From contig JAJZPR010000003.1 of the NCBI GenBank assembly GCA_021847835.1, forward strand, positions 62,001 through 126,000: 64,000 bases of DNA. The letters are read 5' to 3'. Positions 56,210 to 64,000 of the stretch are shown here, in pieces; positions within the stretch are counted from its first letter, which is position 1; every line of letters begins with the position of its first letter. This DNA comes from Pseudomonadota bacterium. GTDB lineage: Bacteria; Pseudomonadota; Gammaproteobacteria; Burkholderiales; Thiobacillaceae. Position numbers and translations under genes: made by a program. The notes beneath the pieces were generated by a model that saw nothing but the letters and a program-made list of their open reading frames with translations, was not told the DNA's origin and did not search any database.

Positions 56210-57952
56210 ATGCCTCGCCTGACCCTTTCGCTCCTCCTGTCCGCGCTGATCCTGTCCGGCTGCGCACAACTCCAGCTTGGCGCCGCGCCCGGCAAGCAGG
56301 AGGCCGCGCCGCCACCCGCAGACGGCCAGGCCAAGGCGCTCGAAGAAGATGCGGAAGCCAGGCTCCCGGGCGTGCCGCTGACCGACGATCTGCTGTTCCG
56401 GTTCCTGCTCGCGGAGATTGCCGGCCAGCGCGGCATGCTGAGCCAGGCCAAGGAAACCTATGTCGAGCTGGCGCGCAAGACGCGCGATCCGCGCGTGGTC
56501 AGGCGCGCCGCGGAAGTGGCGCTCTACAGCCGCGATCACGAAGCCGCGCTGGAACTCGGCCGGCTGTGGGTGGAACTGGAGCCGGATTCCGTCCGCGCGC
56601 AACAAACTCTGGTCGTCATGCTGGTTGCGCAGGGCAAGATCGACGAGGCGGCGCCCCACCTGGAAAAAATGCTGAGCGGCCCGGACCTGGGCTCGAGTTT
56701 CATGCATTTGCCGGCGCTGTTTGCCAAAACGCGCGACACCGCCGCCGCGCACAGGGTGGTGAAAGCGATCGTGCAAAGGCATTCCGATCTGCCCGAGGCG
56801 CACTATGCCCTGGCGCATGTCGCGTTGCAGGCAGGATTTGCGGATGAAGCGATGGCGGCGCTCAAGCAGGCCGACAGCCTGAAGCCGGGCTGGGAGCCGG
56901 CCGCCCTGCTGCGCGCGCAGATACTGGCGAAATCCTCGCGCGCCGAGGCCATGAAGTTTTTTGACGACTTCCTTGCCAGGCATCCGCAGGCACAGGACGT
57001 GAGGCTGGCCTATGCGCGCATGCTGGTGGGCGCCAATCAGTTTGGCGAGGCGCACAAACAGTTCGTCCGGCTTGCGACCGAACTGCCGGACAGCGGGGAA
57101 ATCGCCATGGCCGCAGGCATGTTGTCGTTGCAGATGGGCAGGCTCGACGATGCGGAAACCCATCTGAGCCGCGCTCTGGAACTGGGCCAGGAAGACGGCG
57201 GCGCGGTGCGCTTCTACCTGGGGCAGGCCGCCGAGGAACGCAAAGACTTCGAACTGGCCGAGAACCGTTATCTTTCGATCAGCGGCGGCGAGCACCTGGT
57301 CGCTTCTCGCGCCCGTCTGGCCGGGATGCTGGCGCGCCAGGGCAGGTTTGATGAGGCGCGCGCCGTGCTCAAGGCGGTTGCGCCGGCCAACGAAGTGCAG
57401 GAAGTCCAGCTGATCCAGGCCGAGGCCGACCTGCTGCGCGAAGCGAAGGATTATGCAGGGGTATTCGCGCTGCTGGACGCCGCGATCATGAAGCGCCCGG
57501 ATCATGTCGACCTGCTCTATGACCATGCCATGGCGGCGGAGAAGCTGAACAAACTGGACGTGCTGGAGACGGATTTGCGCAAGGTCATCAGGCTCAAGCC
57601 GGATTACGCGCACGCCTACAACGCCCTGGGCTACACCCTGGTCGAGAAGACCGACCGCCTGGACGAAGCCGCCGAGCTGCTCGACAAGGCGATCTCGCTG
57701 GCGCCGGAGGACCCGTTCATCCTGGACAGCGTGGGTTGGCTGCATTACCGCAAGGGCAATCTCGACCGCGCGCGCGAGTTTCTCGACCGCGCCTGGCGCC
57801 TGCGCCAGGACCCGGAAATCGCCGCCCACCTGGGCGAGGTGCTGTGGGTGCGAGGCAGCCGCGAAGAGGCCTCCCGCCTCTGGCAGGGTGCGCTGCAAAG
57901 CCATCCCGGGAACGAAGCCCTGATCGACATACTGAAAAAATTCAAGCCTTGA
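56210..57952 (+). CDS. TPR repeat lipoprotein
   Basis: 580 residues. Lipobox LSGCAQ after a signal segment, then a linker and about 13 helical-pair repeats of TPR type spread over residues 60-575 (for example ALGYTLVEKTDRLDEAAELL and LGEVLWVRGSREEASRLW). It lies upstream of lolB, the standard betaproteobacterial place. Likely a scaffold in outer-membrane biogenesis; partners unknown. 43 bases separate it from lolB. Confidence 0.9.
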   Translation: MPRLTLSLLLSALILSGCAQLQLGAAPGKQEAAPPPADGQAKALEEDAEARLPGVPLTDDLLFRFLLAEIAGQRGMLSQAKETYVELARKTRDPRVVRRAAEVALYSRDHEAALELGRLWVELEPDSVRAQQTLVVMLVAQGKIDEAAPHLEKMLSGPDLGSSFMHLPALFAKTRDTAAAHRVVKAIVQRHSDLPEAHYALAHVALQAGFADEAMAALKQADSLKPGWEPAALLRAQILAKSSRAEAMKFFDDFLARHPQAQDVRLAYARMLVGANQFGEAHKQFVRLATELPDSGEIAMAAGMLSLQMGRLDDAETHLSRALELGQEDGGAVRFYLGQAAEERKDFELAENRYLSISGGEHLVASRARLAGMLARQGRFDEARAVLKAVAPANEVQEVQLIQAEADLLREAKDYAGVFALLDAAIMKRPDHVDLLYDHAMAAEKLNKLDVLETDLRKVIRLKPDYAHAYNALGYTLVEKTDRLDEAAELLDKAISLAPEDPFILDSVGWLHYRKGNLDRAREFLDRAWRLRQDPEIAAHLGEVLWVRGSREEASRLWQGALQSHPGNEALIDILKKFKP

Positions 57953-57995
57953 GCATCGCCGCATCGATCTGCGGCGGCATCGGAGCCGTTTCCCC

Positions 57996-58553
57996 ATGCG
58001 CCTGACGTTCGCCGCCGCCCTGCTGCTCCTGCTGCACGCCTGCGCCGCCCTGCCGCCGCCCGCTGCGCAGCCCTCCGCGCCGCCGGCCGGCGTGCTGCAG
58101 GCATTCGCCCTGCAGGGCAGAGTGTCGGTGCAGTATGGCGAGCAGTCTTTGTCCGGGCAGTTGAACTGGCGGGCGGACGCGGCGGGCGACGAGGTTCTGC
58201 TGTCGTCTCCGCTGGGCCAGGGGCTGGCCAGCATCAGCCGCGATGCGCGCGGCGTGAGGCTGGTCAGGCCGGGCGAGCCGGCGGTCGTGGCGGAAAACGT
58301 GGAGATGCTGACGCAGTCCGAACTGGGGTTCAGGCTGCCGCTGTCGGGCCTGCGCTACTGGATCCAGGCGAAGCCCGACCCGGCGCGCGCGAGCCAAGTG
58401 CGCCGCAATGCGGCCGGAGGGGTGGAACACATTGCCCAGGATGGCTGGAAGATCGACTACCTGCAATTTCACGAAAATCGCCCCAGGAAAATGCGTGTGG
58501 CGCGCGAGGGCCTGGAAATCCGCCTGGTGATCGACGAATGGCGGGCGAACTGA
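57996..58553 (+). CDS. lolB: Outer-membrane lipoprotein LolB
   Basis: 185 residues with a lipobox (LLHACAAL). The LolB fold follows: FALQGRVSVQYGEQSLSGQLNW, then LLSSPLGQGLASI, and LPLSGLRYWIQ. It receives lipoproteins from LolA and inserts them in the outer membrane. The 3' end overlaps ispE by 16 bases. Confidence 0.93.
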   Translation: MRLTFAAALLLLLHACAALPPPAAQPSAPPAGVLQAFALQGRVSVQYGEQSLSGQLNWRADAAGDEVLLSSPLGQGLASISRDARGVRLVRPGEPAVVAENVEMLTQSELGFRLPLSGLRYWIQAKPDPARASQVRRNAAGGVEHIAQDGWKIDYLQFHENRPRKMRVAREGLEIRLVIDEWRAN

Positions 58554-59413
58554 AACCCTTTCCGGCGCCCGCCAAGCTCAACCTGTTCCTGCACGTGACC
58601 GGCCGCCGCGCGGACGGCTATCACCTGCTGCAATCGGTGTTCCGTTTCATCGACCATGGCGACACGGTCTGGCTGGGGGTGCGAAAAGACGGTCAAGTCC
58701 GCCGGCTGGAAGACATTCCCGGCGTGCCCGAGGAACAGGACCTGACGGTGCGCGCCGCGAAATTGCTCCAGCAGGAAACCGGTTGCCCGCTTGGCGCGGA
58801 CATCCGCCTGGAAAAACGTCTGCCCATGGGCGGCGGCTTGGGCGGCGGCTCCTCGGACGCGGCCACCGTGCTGCTCGCGCTGAATCGCCTGTGGGGCCTG
58901 GATTTGCCGAGATCGCGCTTGCAGGAGCTGGCCTTGCAATTGGGCGCGGACGTGCCGGTGTTCGTGTTCGGCCAATCGGCATTTGCCGAGGGCGTGGGCG
59001 AGAAACTGGCGCCGATTGTCCTGCCGCCGGCCTGGTATGTGGTGCTGACCCCCCCCGTTTCGGTGGCCACGGCAGTGGTATTTGCTGCGCCGGAATTGAC
59101 ACGGAACACGCCTCCGATCAAAATAGCGGACTTTCTTTCCGGCGTCGTCCGCCAAGGTTTTTTTTCGTGCCAGGATGGCTGGCGCAATGATCTGCAAGCG
59201 GTGGCGGAAAAGAAATATCCCGAGGTGGCGCGCCATCTGGACTGGCTTGGCAGGTTCGGCAATGCGCGCATGACGGGTTCCGGTGCATGCGTTTTCCTGG
59301 CGGTCGAAGACGAAGCCGGGGCGCGCGCGACATTGCAGGAACTGCCTCGGGATATGCAGGGTTTTGTTGCCCGCGGGCTCGACAGGCATCCGTTGTTCGA
59401 GCTTGCAGGCTGA
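58538..59413 (+). CDS. ispE: 4-diphosphocytidyl-2-C-methyl-D-erythritol kinase
   Basis: GHMP kinase of the non-mevalonate isoprenoid pathway. 291 residues. PAPAKLNLFLHVTGRRADGYH at the start, ATP loop PMGGGLGGGSSDAATVL, and the C-terminal MTGSGACVFLAV motif. Starts within the end of lolB, and is followed 4 bases after the stop by tRNA-Gln, the usual order. Confidence 0.97.
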   Translation: MAGELKPFPAPAKLNLFLHVTGRRADGYHLLQSVFRFIDHGDTVWLGVRKDGQVRRLEDIPGVPEEQDLTVRAAKLLQQETGCPLGADIRLEKRLPMGGGLGGGSSDAATVLLALNRLWGLDLPRSRLQELALQLGADVPVFVFGQSAFAEGVGEKLAPIVLPPAWYVVLTPPVSVATAVVFAAPELTRNTPPIKIADFLSGVVRQGFFSCQDGWRNDLQAVAEKKYPEVARHLDWLGRFGNARMTGSGACVFLAVEDEAGARATLQELPRDMQGFVARGLDRHPLFELAG

Positions 59414-59417
59414 CTGC

Positions 59418-59492
59418 AGGGGAGTCGCCAAGTGGTAAGGCATCGGATTTTGATTCCGACATTCGCAGGTTCGATCCCTGCCTCCCCTGCCA
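59418..59492 (+). tRNA. tRNA-Gln (anticodon TTG)
   Basis: Acceptor stem AGGGGAG pairs with CTCCCCT, anticodon loop TTTTGAT with anticodon TTG, T-arm GCAGG-TTCGATC-CCTGC, discriminator G, and encoded CCA at 59490-59492. 75 bases. Lies between ispE and prs as in many beta- and gammaproteobacteria. Confidence 0.96.
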
Positions 59493-59563
59493 TTTAATCG
59501 TGAGAAATAGCCGCGCGGGATGACTGCTGCGGCTATTTCGTTTTTTTGCTTTCGGGGTGCGCC

Positions 59564-60514
59564 GTGCCGTTCGACAGTCTGATGGTGTTTACCGGCAATG
59601 CCAATCCGCGCCTTGCGGAGGACGTGGCGCGCCACATGAACATCCGCCTCGGCAAGGCCAAGGTGGGGCGCTTTTCCGACGGCGAGGTCGCGGTCGAGGT
59701 CCTGGAAAACGTGCGCGGCAAGGATGTGTTCATCCTGCAGTCCACCTGCAATCCGACCAATGACAACCTGATGGAAATCATGGTCATGGCCGATGCCCTG
59801 CGTCGCGCCTCGGCTGGCCGCATCACCGCCGCGATCCCCTATTACGGCTATGCGCGCCAGGACCGCCGCACGCGTTCGGCGCGGGTGGCGATCACGGCCA
59901 AGGTGGTGGCCAACATGCTGCAGAGCGTGGGGGTGGACCGCGTGCTGACCATGGACCTGCACTCGGACCAGATCCAGGGCTTCTTCGACATTCCGGTGGA
60001 CAACATCTACTCCAGCCCCATCCTGCTGGGGGACATCTGGAGACACGACTATCCGGACCTCATCGTCGTGTCCCCCGATGTCGGCGGCGTGGTGCGCGCG
60101 CGCGCCATCGCCAAGCGCCTGGAATGCGAACTGGCCATCATCGACAAGCGCCGCCCGAAACCGAACGAGGCCAAGGTGATGAACATCATCGGCGACATCA
60201 AGGGCCGCAGCTGCATCATCATGGACGACATGGTGGACACCGCCGGCACCCTGTGCGAAGCCGCGCAGGCGCTGAAGGACGGCGGCGCGGCACGGGTCAT
60301 GGCCTACTGCACGCACGCGGTGCTGTCGGGGCAGGCGGTGGCGCGCATCACCGGCTCCGCGCTGGACGAACTGGTGGTGACCGACACCATCCCGCTCAGG
60401 GACGATGCGCGCGCCTGCGGCAAGATACGGCAGTTGTCGATCGCCGGGCTGATGGCGGAAACCATCCGCCGCATCAGCAACGAGGATTCCGTGAGCTCGC
60501 TCTTCATCGAGTGA
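59564..60514 (+). CDS. prs: Ribose-phosphate pyrophosphokinase
   Basis: Makes PRPP from ribose 5-phosphate and ATP. 316 residues from a GTG at 59564 giving [15 protein letters not shown], which matches the family start; a later ATG at 59582 would cut a conserved part. Metal and ATP motifs [13 protein letters not shown] and [17 protein letters not shown] are present, with the PRPP loop [13 protein letters not shown] feeds the purine genes found elsewhere in this window. Confidence 0.97.
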   Translation: MPFDSLMVFTGNANPRLAEDVARHMNIRLGKAKVGRFSDGEVAVEVLENVRGKDVFILQSTCNPTNDNLMEIMVMADALRRASAGRITAAIPYYGYARQDRRTRSARVAITAKVVANMLQSVGVDRVLTMDLHSDQIQGFFDIPVDNIYSSPILLGDIWRHDYPDLIVVSPDVGGVVRARAIAKRLECELAIIDKRRPKPNEAKVMNIIGDIKGRSCIIMDDMVDTAGTLCEAAQALKDGGAARVMAYCTHAVLSGQAVARITGSALDELVVTDTIPLRDDARACGKIRQLSIAGLMAETIRRISNEDSVSSLFIE

Positions 60515-60610
60515 GCTTGAAAAACCCGCGCGCCGGCCGGAAGCGGCGTGCAGGGTTCAATTAGGTGCTTCCGGCTCCTGGTCGCGGGAGTAAGTTTGAG
60601 GTAATGAAAA

Positions 60611-61234
60611 ATGCAAATCGAAGTCATCGCCCAGAAGCGTGACGTGCAGGGCACGGGTGCGAGCCGCCGCCTGCGTCACGCCGGCTTTGTGCCGGGCATC
60701 GTGTACGGCGGCAACAAGGCGCCGCTCGCCATCCAGCTGGATCACAACGCGCTGTATCACGCGCTGCGCAAGGAGGCCTTCCATTCCTCCGTGCTGAACC
60801 TGAAAGTCGGTGACGTGACCGAAATGGCGCTGCTGCGCGACGTGCAGATGCACGCCTACAAGCCGCTGATCCTGCACGTGGATTTCCAGCGCATCGACGC
60901 CAACCACAAGATCCACGTCAAGGTGCCGCTGCACTTCGTCAACGAAGACGTCGCCCCCGGCGTGAAGCTGGCCCACGGCCTGGTCAACCACGTCATGACC
61001 GAAGTCGACGTGGCCTGCCTGCCCGGCAACCTGCCCGAGTTCATCGAAGTGGATCTGGCCAATCTGGAAAGCGGCCATTCCATCCACGTCAACGACCTCA
61101 AGCTGCCTGCCGGTGTCGAGCCGGTTGCGCACCTCAAGGCGGAAAACCCCGCCGTGGTCGGCATCACCCCGCCCAAGGGCGGCGCAGTTGCCGAGGAAGA
61201 GGCGCCTGCCGCCCCCGAGGCTCCGGCTGCCTGA
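60611..61234 (+). CDS. rplY: 50S ribosomal protein L25 (CTC form)
   Basis: 207 residues. N-terminal L25 domain binding 5S rRNA ([36 protein letters not shown]) and a C-terminal TL5/CTC beta domain ([20 protein letters not shown]). The long form is usual in betaproteobacteria. A 96-base gap to prs holds a leader and no gene. A terminator follows. Confidence 0.97.
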   Translation: MQIEVIAQKRDVQGTGASRRLRHAGFVPGIVYGGNKAPLAIQLDHNALYHALRKEAFHSSVLNLKVGDVTEMALLRDVQMHAYKPLILHVDFQRIDANHKIHVKVPLHFVNEDVAPGVKLAHGLVNHVMTEVDVACLPGNLPEFIEVDLANLESGHSIHVNDLKLPAGVEPVAHLKAENPAVVGITPPKGGAVAEEEAPAAPEAPAA

Positions 61235-61249
61235 TACGGCGAATGACGC

Positions 61250-61293
61250 CATGCCCACCCGCGATTTTCTTCGCGGCGTGGGCATTTTTGTTT
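61250..61293 (+). terminator. Rho-independent terminator after rplY
   Basis: Stem ATGCCCAC-(C)-CCGCG, loop about 8 bases, CGCGG-CGTGGGCAT with one bulge, T-run 61284-61292. It overlaps the leader of pth, which starts at 61299, so some read-through is likely. Confidence 0.82.
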
Positions 61294-61298
61294 GAGCC

Positions 61299-61883
61299 AT
61301 GCATCCGCTACGCCTGATCGTCGGCCTGGGCAACCCGGGCGCGCAATACGAAGACACTCGCCACAACGCCGGTTTCTGGTGGCTGGAGGCGCTCGCGCGC
61401 AGGCTGGGCGTGTCGTTGCGCAACGAGCCAAAATTCCACGGGCGGGTCGGCAAGCTGGCTTCCGGGGAGGGCGACATCTGGCTGCTCTGCCCCGACACGT
61501 TCATGAACCTGTCCGGCAAGTCGGTCGCGGCGCTGGCCAGGTTTTACAAGATTCCGCCCGAGTCCATCCTGGTGGCGCACGACGAGCTGGACCTGCCGCC
61601 CGGCACGGCCAGGCTCAAGCAGGGCGGCGGGCACGGCGGGCAGAACGGCCTCAAGGACATCCATGTTCAGTTGGGCTCTTCCAATTACTGGCGCCTGCGC
61701 ATCGGCATCGGCCATCCCGGCTCGAAGGAAGCGGTCGTGGGCTACGTGCTCGGCAAGCCGCAGGCGCCCGAGCGCGAAAGCATGCTGGCTGCGATCGACG
61801 CCGCGCTGGATGTCTGGCCGGAACTCGCGGCGGGCAATTTCGCCGCGGCGCAACTGAAATTACATACGGTGGCAAAAAAATGA
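61299..61883 (+). CDS. pth: Peptidyl-tRNA hydrolase
   Basis: 194 residues. [21 protein letters not shown] carries the catalytic histidine; [10 protein letters not shown]-like stretch is [24 protein letters not shown] and [10 protein letters not shown] are conserved. Releases tRNA from stalled peptidyl-tRNA. Overlaps ychF by four bases. Confidence 0.97.
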   Translation: MHPLRLIVGLGNPGAQYEDTRHNAGFWWLEALARRLGVSLRNEPKFHGRVGKLASGEGDIWLLCPDTFMNLSGKSVAALARFYKIPPESILVAHDELDLPPGTARLKQGGGHGGQNGLKDIHVQLGSSNYWRLRIGIGHPGSKEAVVGYVLGKPQAPERESMLAAIDAALDVWPELAAGNFAAAQLKLHTVAKK

Positions 61884-62971
61884 GTCTGAAATGCGGCATC
61901 GTCGGCCTGCCCAACGTCGGCAAGTCCACGCTTTTCAACGCCCTGACCCAGGCGGGGATCGCGGCGGAAAACTATCCTTTCTGCACCATCGAGCCGAACA
62001 CCGGCGTGGTCGAGGTGCCCGATCCGCGCCTGGCCCAATTGGCTGAAATCGTGAAGCCCGAGCGGGTGGTGCCCGCGATCGTCGAGTTCGTCGACATCGC
62101 CGGCCTGGTCGCGGGCGCTTCCAAGGGCGAGGGCCTGGGCAACCAGTTCCTCGCCAACATCCGCGAAACCGACGCCATCTGCCACGTGGTGCGCTGCTTC
62201 CAGAACGACAACGTGATTCACGTCGCCGGCAAGGTGGATCCCCTGTCGGACGTGGAAACCATCGCCACCGAACTGGCGCTGGCCGATCTGGCGAGCGCCG
62301 AAAAGGCATTGGCGCGTTATGAAAAGCCGGCACGCGCCGGCGACAAGGAAGCGCAGAAAATGGTGGCGGCGCTGAAGCCGGTCATCGCCGCGCTGAACGA
62401 AGGCCGCCCGGCCCGCGCCGCCGGCCTCGACGAGGACGCCATGGCCGCCCTGAAGCCGCTGTGCCTGATGACGGTGAAGCCCACCCTGTACGTCGCCAAC
62501 GTCAGCGAGGACGGTTTTCACGACAACCCCATGCTCGACGCGCTCAAGGCCCATGCGGCCAAGGAAAACGCGCCGGTGGTGCCGGTGTGTGCCGCGCTGG
62601 AGGCCGAACTGCAGGAGTTGTCCCCCGAAGAGCGCGTGGAATACCTCAAGGAGCTGGGCTGGGACGAGCCGGGCCTGAACCGCCTGATTCGCGCCGCCTA
62701 CGAGCTTCTGGGCCTGCAAACCTATTTCACCGCCGGGGTCAAGGAAGTGCGCGCCTGGACCATCCACAAGGGCGACACCGCGCCCAGGGCCGCCGGCGTC
62801 ATCCATACGGATTTCGAGCGCGGTTTCATCCGCGCGCAGACCATTTCATACGAGGATTTCATCGCCTGCAAGGGCGAGCAGGGGGCCAAGGAGGCCGGCA
62901 AAATGCGCTCGGAGGGCAAGGAATACGTGGTCAGGGATGGGGATGTGATGAATTTCCTCTTCAATGTCTGA
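61880..62971 (+). CDS. ychF: Redox-regulated ATPase YchF (Obg family)
   Basis: 363 residues. P-loop [16 protein letters not shown]3 [16 protein letters not shown], the variant G4 NVSED which explains ATP preference, and the C-terminal TGS domain with [18 protein letters not shown]. Binds ribosomes and is inhibited under oxidative stress in E. coli. Overlaps pth. Confidence 0.97.
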   Translation: MSLKCGIVGLPNVGKSTLFNALTQAGIAAENYPFCTIEPNTGVVEVPDPRLAQLAEIVKPERVVPAIVEFVDIAGLVAGASKGEGLGNQFLANIRETDAICHVVRCFQNDNVIHVAGKVDPLSDVETIATELALADLASAEKALARYEKPARAGDKEAQKMVAALKPVIAALNEGRPARAAGLDEDAMAALKPLCLMTVKPTLYVANVSEDGFHDNPMLDALKAHAAKENAPVVPVCAALEAELQELSPEERVEYLKELGWDEPGLNRLIRAAYELLGLQTYFTAGVKEVRAWTIHKGDTAPRAAGVIHTDFERGFIRAQTISYEDFIACKGEQGAKEAGKMRSEGKEYVVRDGDVMNFLFNV

Positions 62972-62980
62972 CTTTGGTGT

Positions 62981-63009
62981 TTGACAGAAGTCCTTGAAAA
63001 CAACATAAT
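62981..63009 (+). promoter_or_regulatory. Promoter of the tRNA-tuf transcription unit
   Basis: -35 TTGACA (62981-62986), 17-base spacer, -10 CATAAT (63004-63009), 15 bases before tRNA-Tyr. A near-consensus stable-RNA promoter. The bases after the -10 are TC-rich, not a clear GC discriminator. Confidence 0.85.
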
Positions 63010-63023
63010 CTCGCGTTTCGTTC

Positions 63024-63108
63024 GGTGGGGTTCCCGAGCGGTCAAAGGGATCAGACTGTAAATCTGACGGCTCTGCCTTCGAAGGTTCGAATCCTTCCCC
63101 CACCACCA
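63024..63108 (+). tRNA. tRNA-Tyr (anticodon GTA)
   Basis: 85 bases with a long variable arm. Acceptor GGTGGGG pairs with CCCCACC, anticodon GTA in ACTGTAAAT, T-arm GAAGG-TTCGAAT-CCTTC, discriminator A and encoded CCA. Confidence 0.97.
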
Positions 63109-63153
63109 GGTTTTTTAGGCCGGCTTTGGCCGGCGAGTGGCAAGCAGGTTCGG

Positions 63154-63227
<74 letters not shown>

Positions 63228-63254
63228 GAAGTTTGTTGCACGTGATTGAGCGTG

Positions 63255-63329
63255 GCCCATGTAGCTCAGTGGCAGAGCACTCCCTTGGTAAGGGAGAGGT
63301 CGGCAGTTCAATCCTGCCCATGGGCACCA
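63255..63329 (+). tRNA. tRNA-Thr (anticodon GGT)
   Basis: 75 bases. Acceptor GCCCATG pairs with CATGGGC, anticodon GGT in TTGGTAA flanked by CTCCC/GGGAG, T-arm GGCAG-TTCAATC-CTGCC, discriminator A and encoded CCA. Third of a Tyr-Gly-Thr-tuf cluster. Confidence 0.97.
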
Positions 63330-63432
63330 TGATTTAAAAGGTGCCTTGATTTGTAGTGGTTGGGGCACCGGGTTTTTTGGTGTTTTTGTTTTTTGATCCG
63401 ATTCATTGACTTGACAGTAGAACGGGGGCGTT

Positions 63433-64000
<568 letters not shown>

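Noticed and set aside
63109-63153. GGCCGGC-TTT-GGCCGGC hairpin between tRNA-Tyr and tRNA-Gly as a terminator
   Set aside because: The T-run precedes rather than follows the stem on the coding strand, and the tRNA-tuf unit continues.

Overview
The window is core chromosome of a GC-rich Gram-negative bacterium. The evidence points to a betaproteobacterium, probably in the Nitrosomonadales/Rhodocyclales area: the block order mutM, TPR lipoprotein, lolB, ispE, tRNA-Gln, prs, rplY, pth, ychF, tRNAs, tuf; the block rsmD, two M16 peptidases, ftsYEX, rpoH; the bioBFHCD operon; and an aa3 cytochrome oxidase operon with Cox11, DUF2970, DUF2909 and SURF1 genes. The lineage is an inference from gene order, not from a search. 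No phage, integrase, insertion sequence, rRNA or CRISPR array was seen.

Layout. 1-3689: end of an acyl-CoA synthetase gene, an RsmB-type rRNA methyltransferase and two small genes. 3752-7916: purE-purK-manC-galE. 8031-11460 (minus): two DUF3108 envelope proteins, purN and purM. 11501-13471: an AI-2E/PerM-type permease frame that continues without a stop into purC. 13572-14101: a Phd/RelE-type toxin-antitoxin pair. 14164-17793 (minus): a TusE/DsrC protein, a NodJ/NodI-type ABC exporter, a hydrolase, a 2Fe-2S protein and a MazG-like pyrophosphohydrolase. 18004-20218: aroB-dgt. 20225-20430: a large inverted repeat enclosing a 7-bp tandem array. 20439-26090: comF, divergent from a membrane protein gene and bioBFHCD.

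26219-41893 is a nearly continuous respiratory locus. It holds the aa3-type oxidase (coxB, coxA, ctaG, coxC), its assembly and heme genes (SURF1, a SCO-like protein, ctaA, ctaB), an Rrf2-family Fe-S type regulator translationally coupled to a SCO copper chaperone gene, and then the cbb3 oxidase ccoNOQP with ccoG, an enlarged ccoH and ccoS. The copper ATPase gene ccoI is missing from this cluster. Together these genes encode two oxidases that differ in oxygen affinity plus most of the heme A and copper assembly machinery.

42106-45581 (minus) is rpoH-ftsX-ftsE-ftsY. The rpoH leader carries a perfect CIRCE operator (HrcA site). Directly upstream, over the -35 box, is a 25-bp element resembling a type 1 IscR box; a closely similar element covers the -35 of the tusE promoter. 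45651-49617: an M16 peptidase pair, rsmD, coaD and a ferredoxin. 49809-52675 (minus): a dynamin-like GTPase and mutM. 52723-56178: a putative zinc/metal uptake set (small exported protein, outer-membrane barrel, binding protein, permease) with no ATPase gene, placed between mutM and the TPR lipoprotein. 56210-64000: TPR lipoprotein, lolB, ispE, tRNA-Gln, prs, rplY, pth, ychF, three tRNAs and the start of tuf.

The most interesting points are the stacked operators at rpoH and the shared box at tusE, the stop-less perM-purC junction, the altered cbb3 maturation cluster, and the family of dispersed intergenic repeats. Most of the remainder is well-known housekeeping content.
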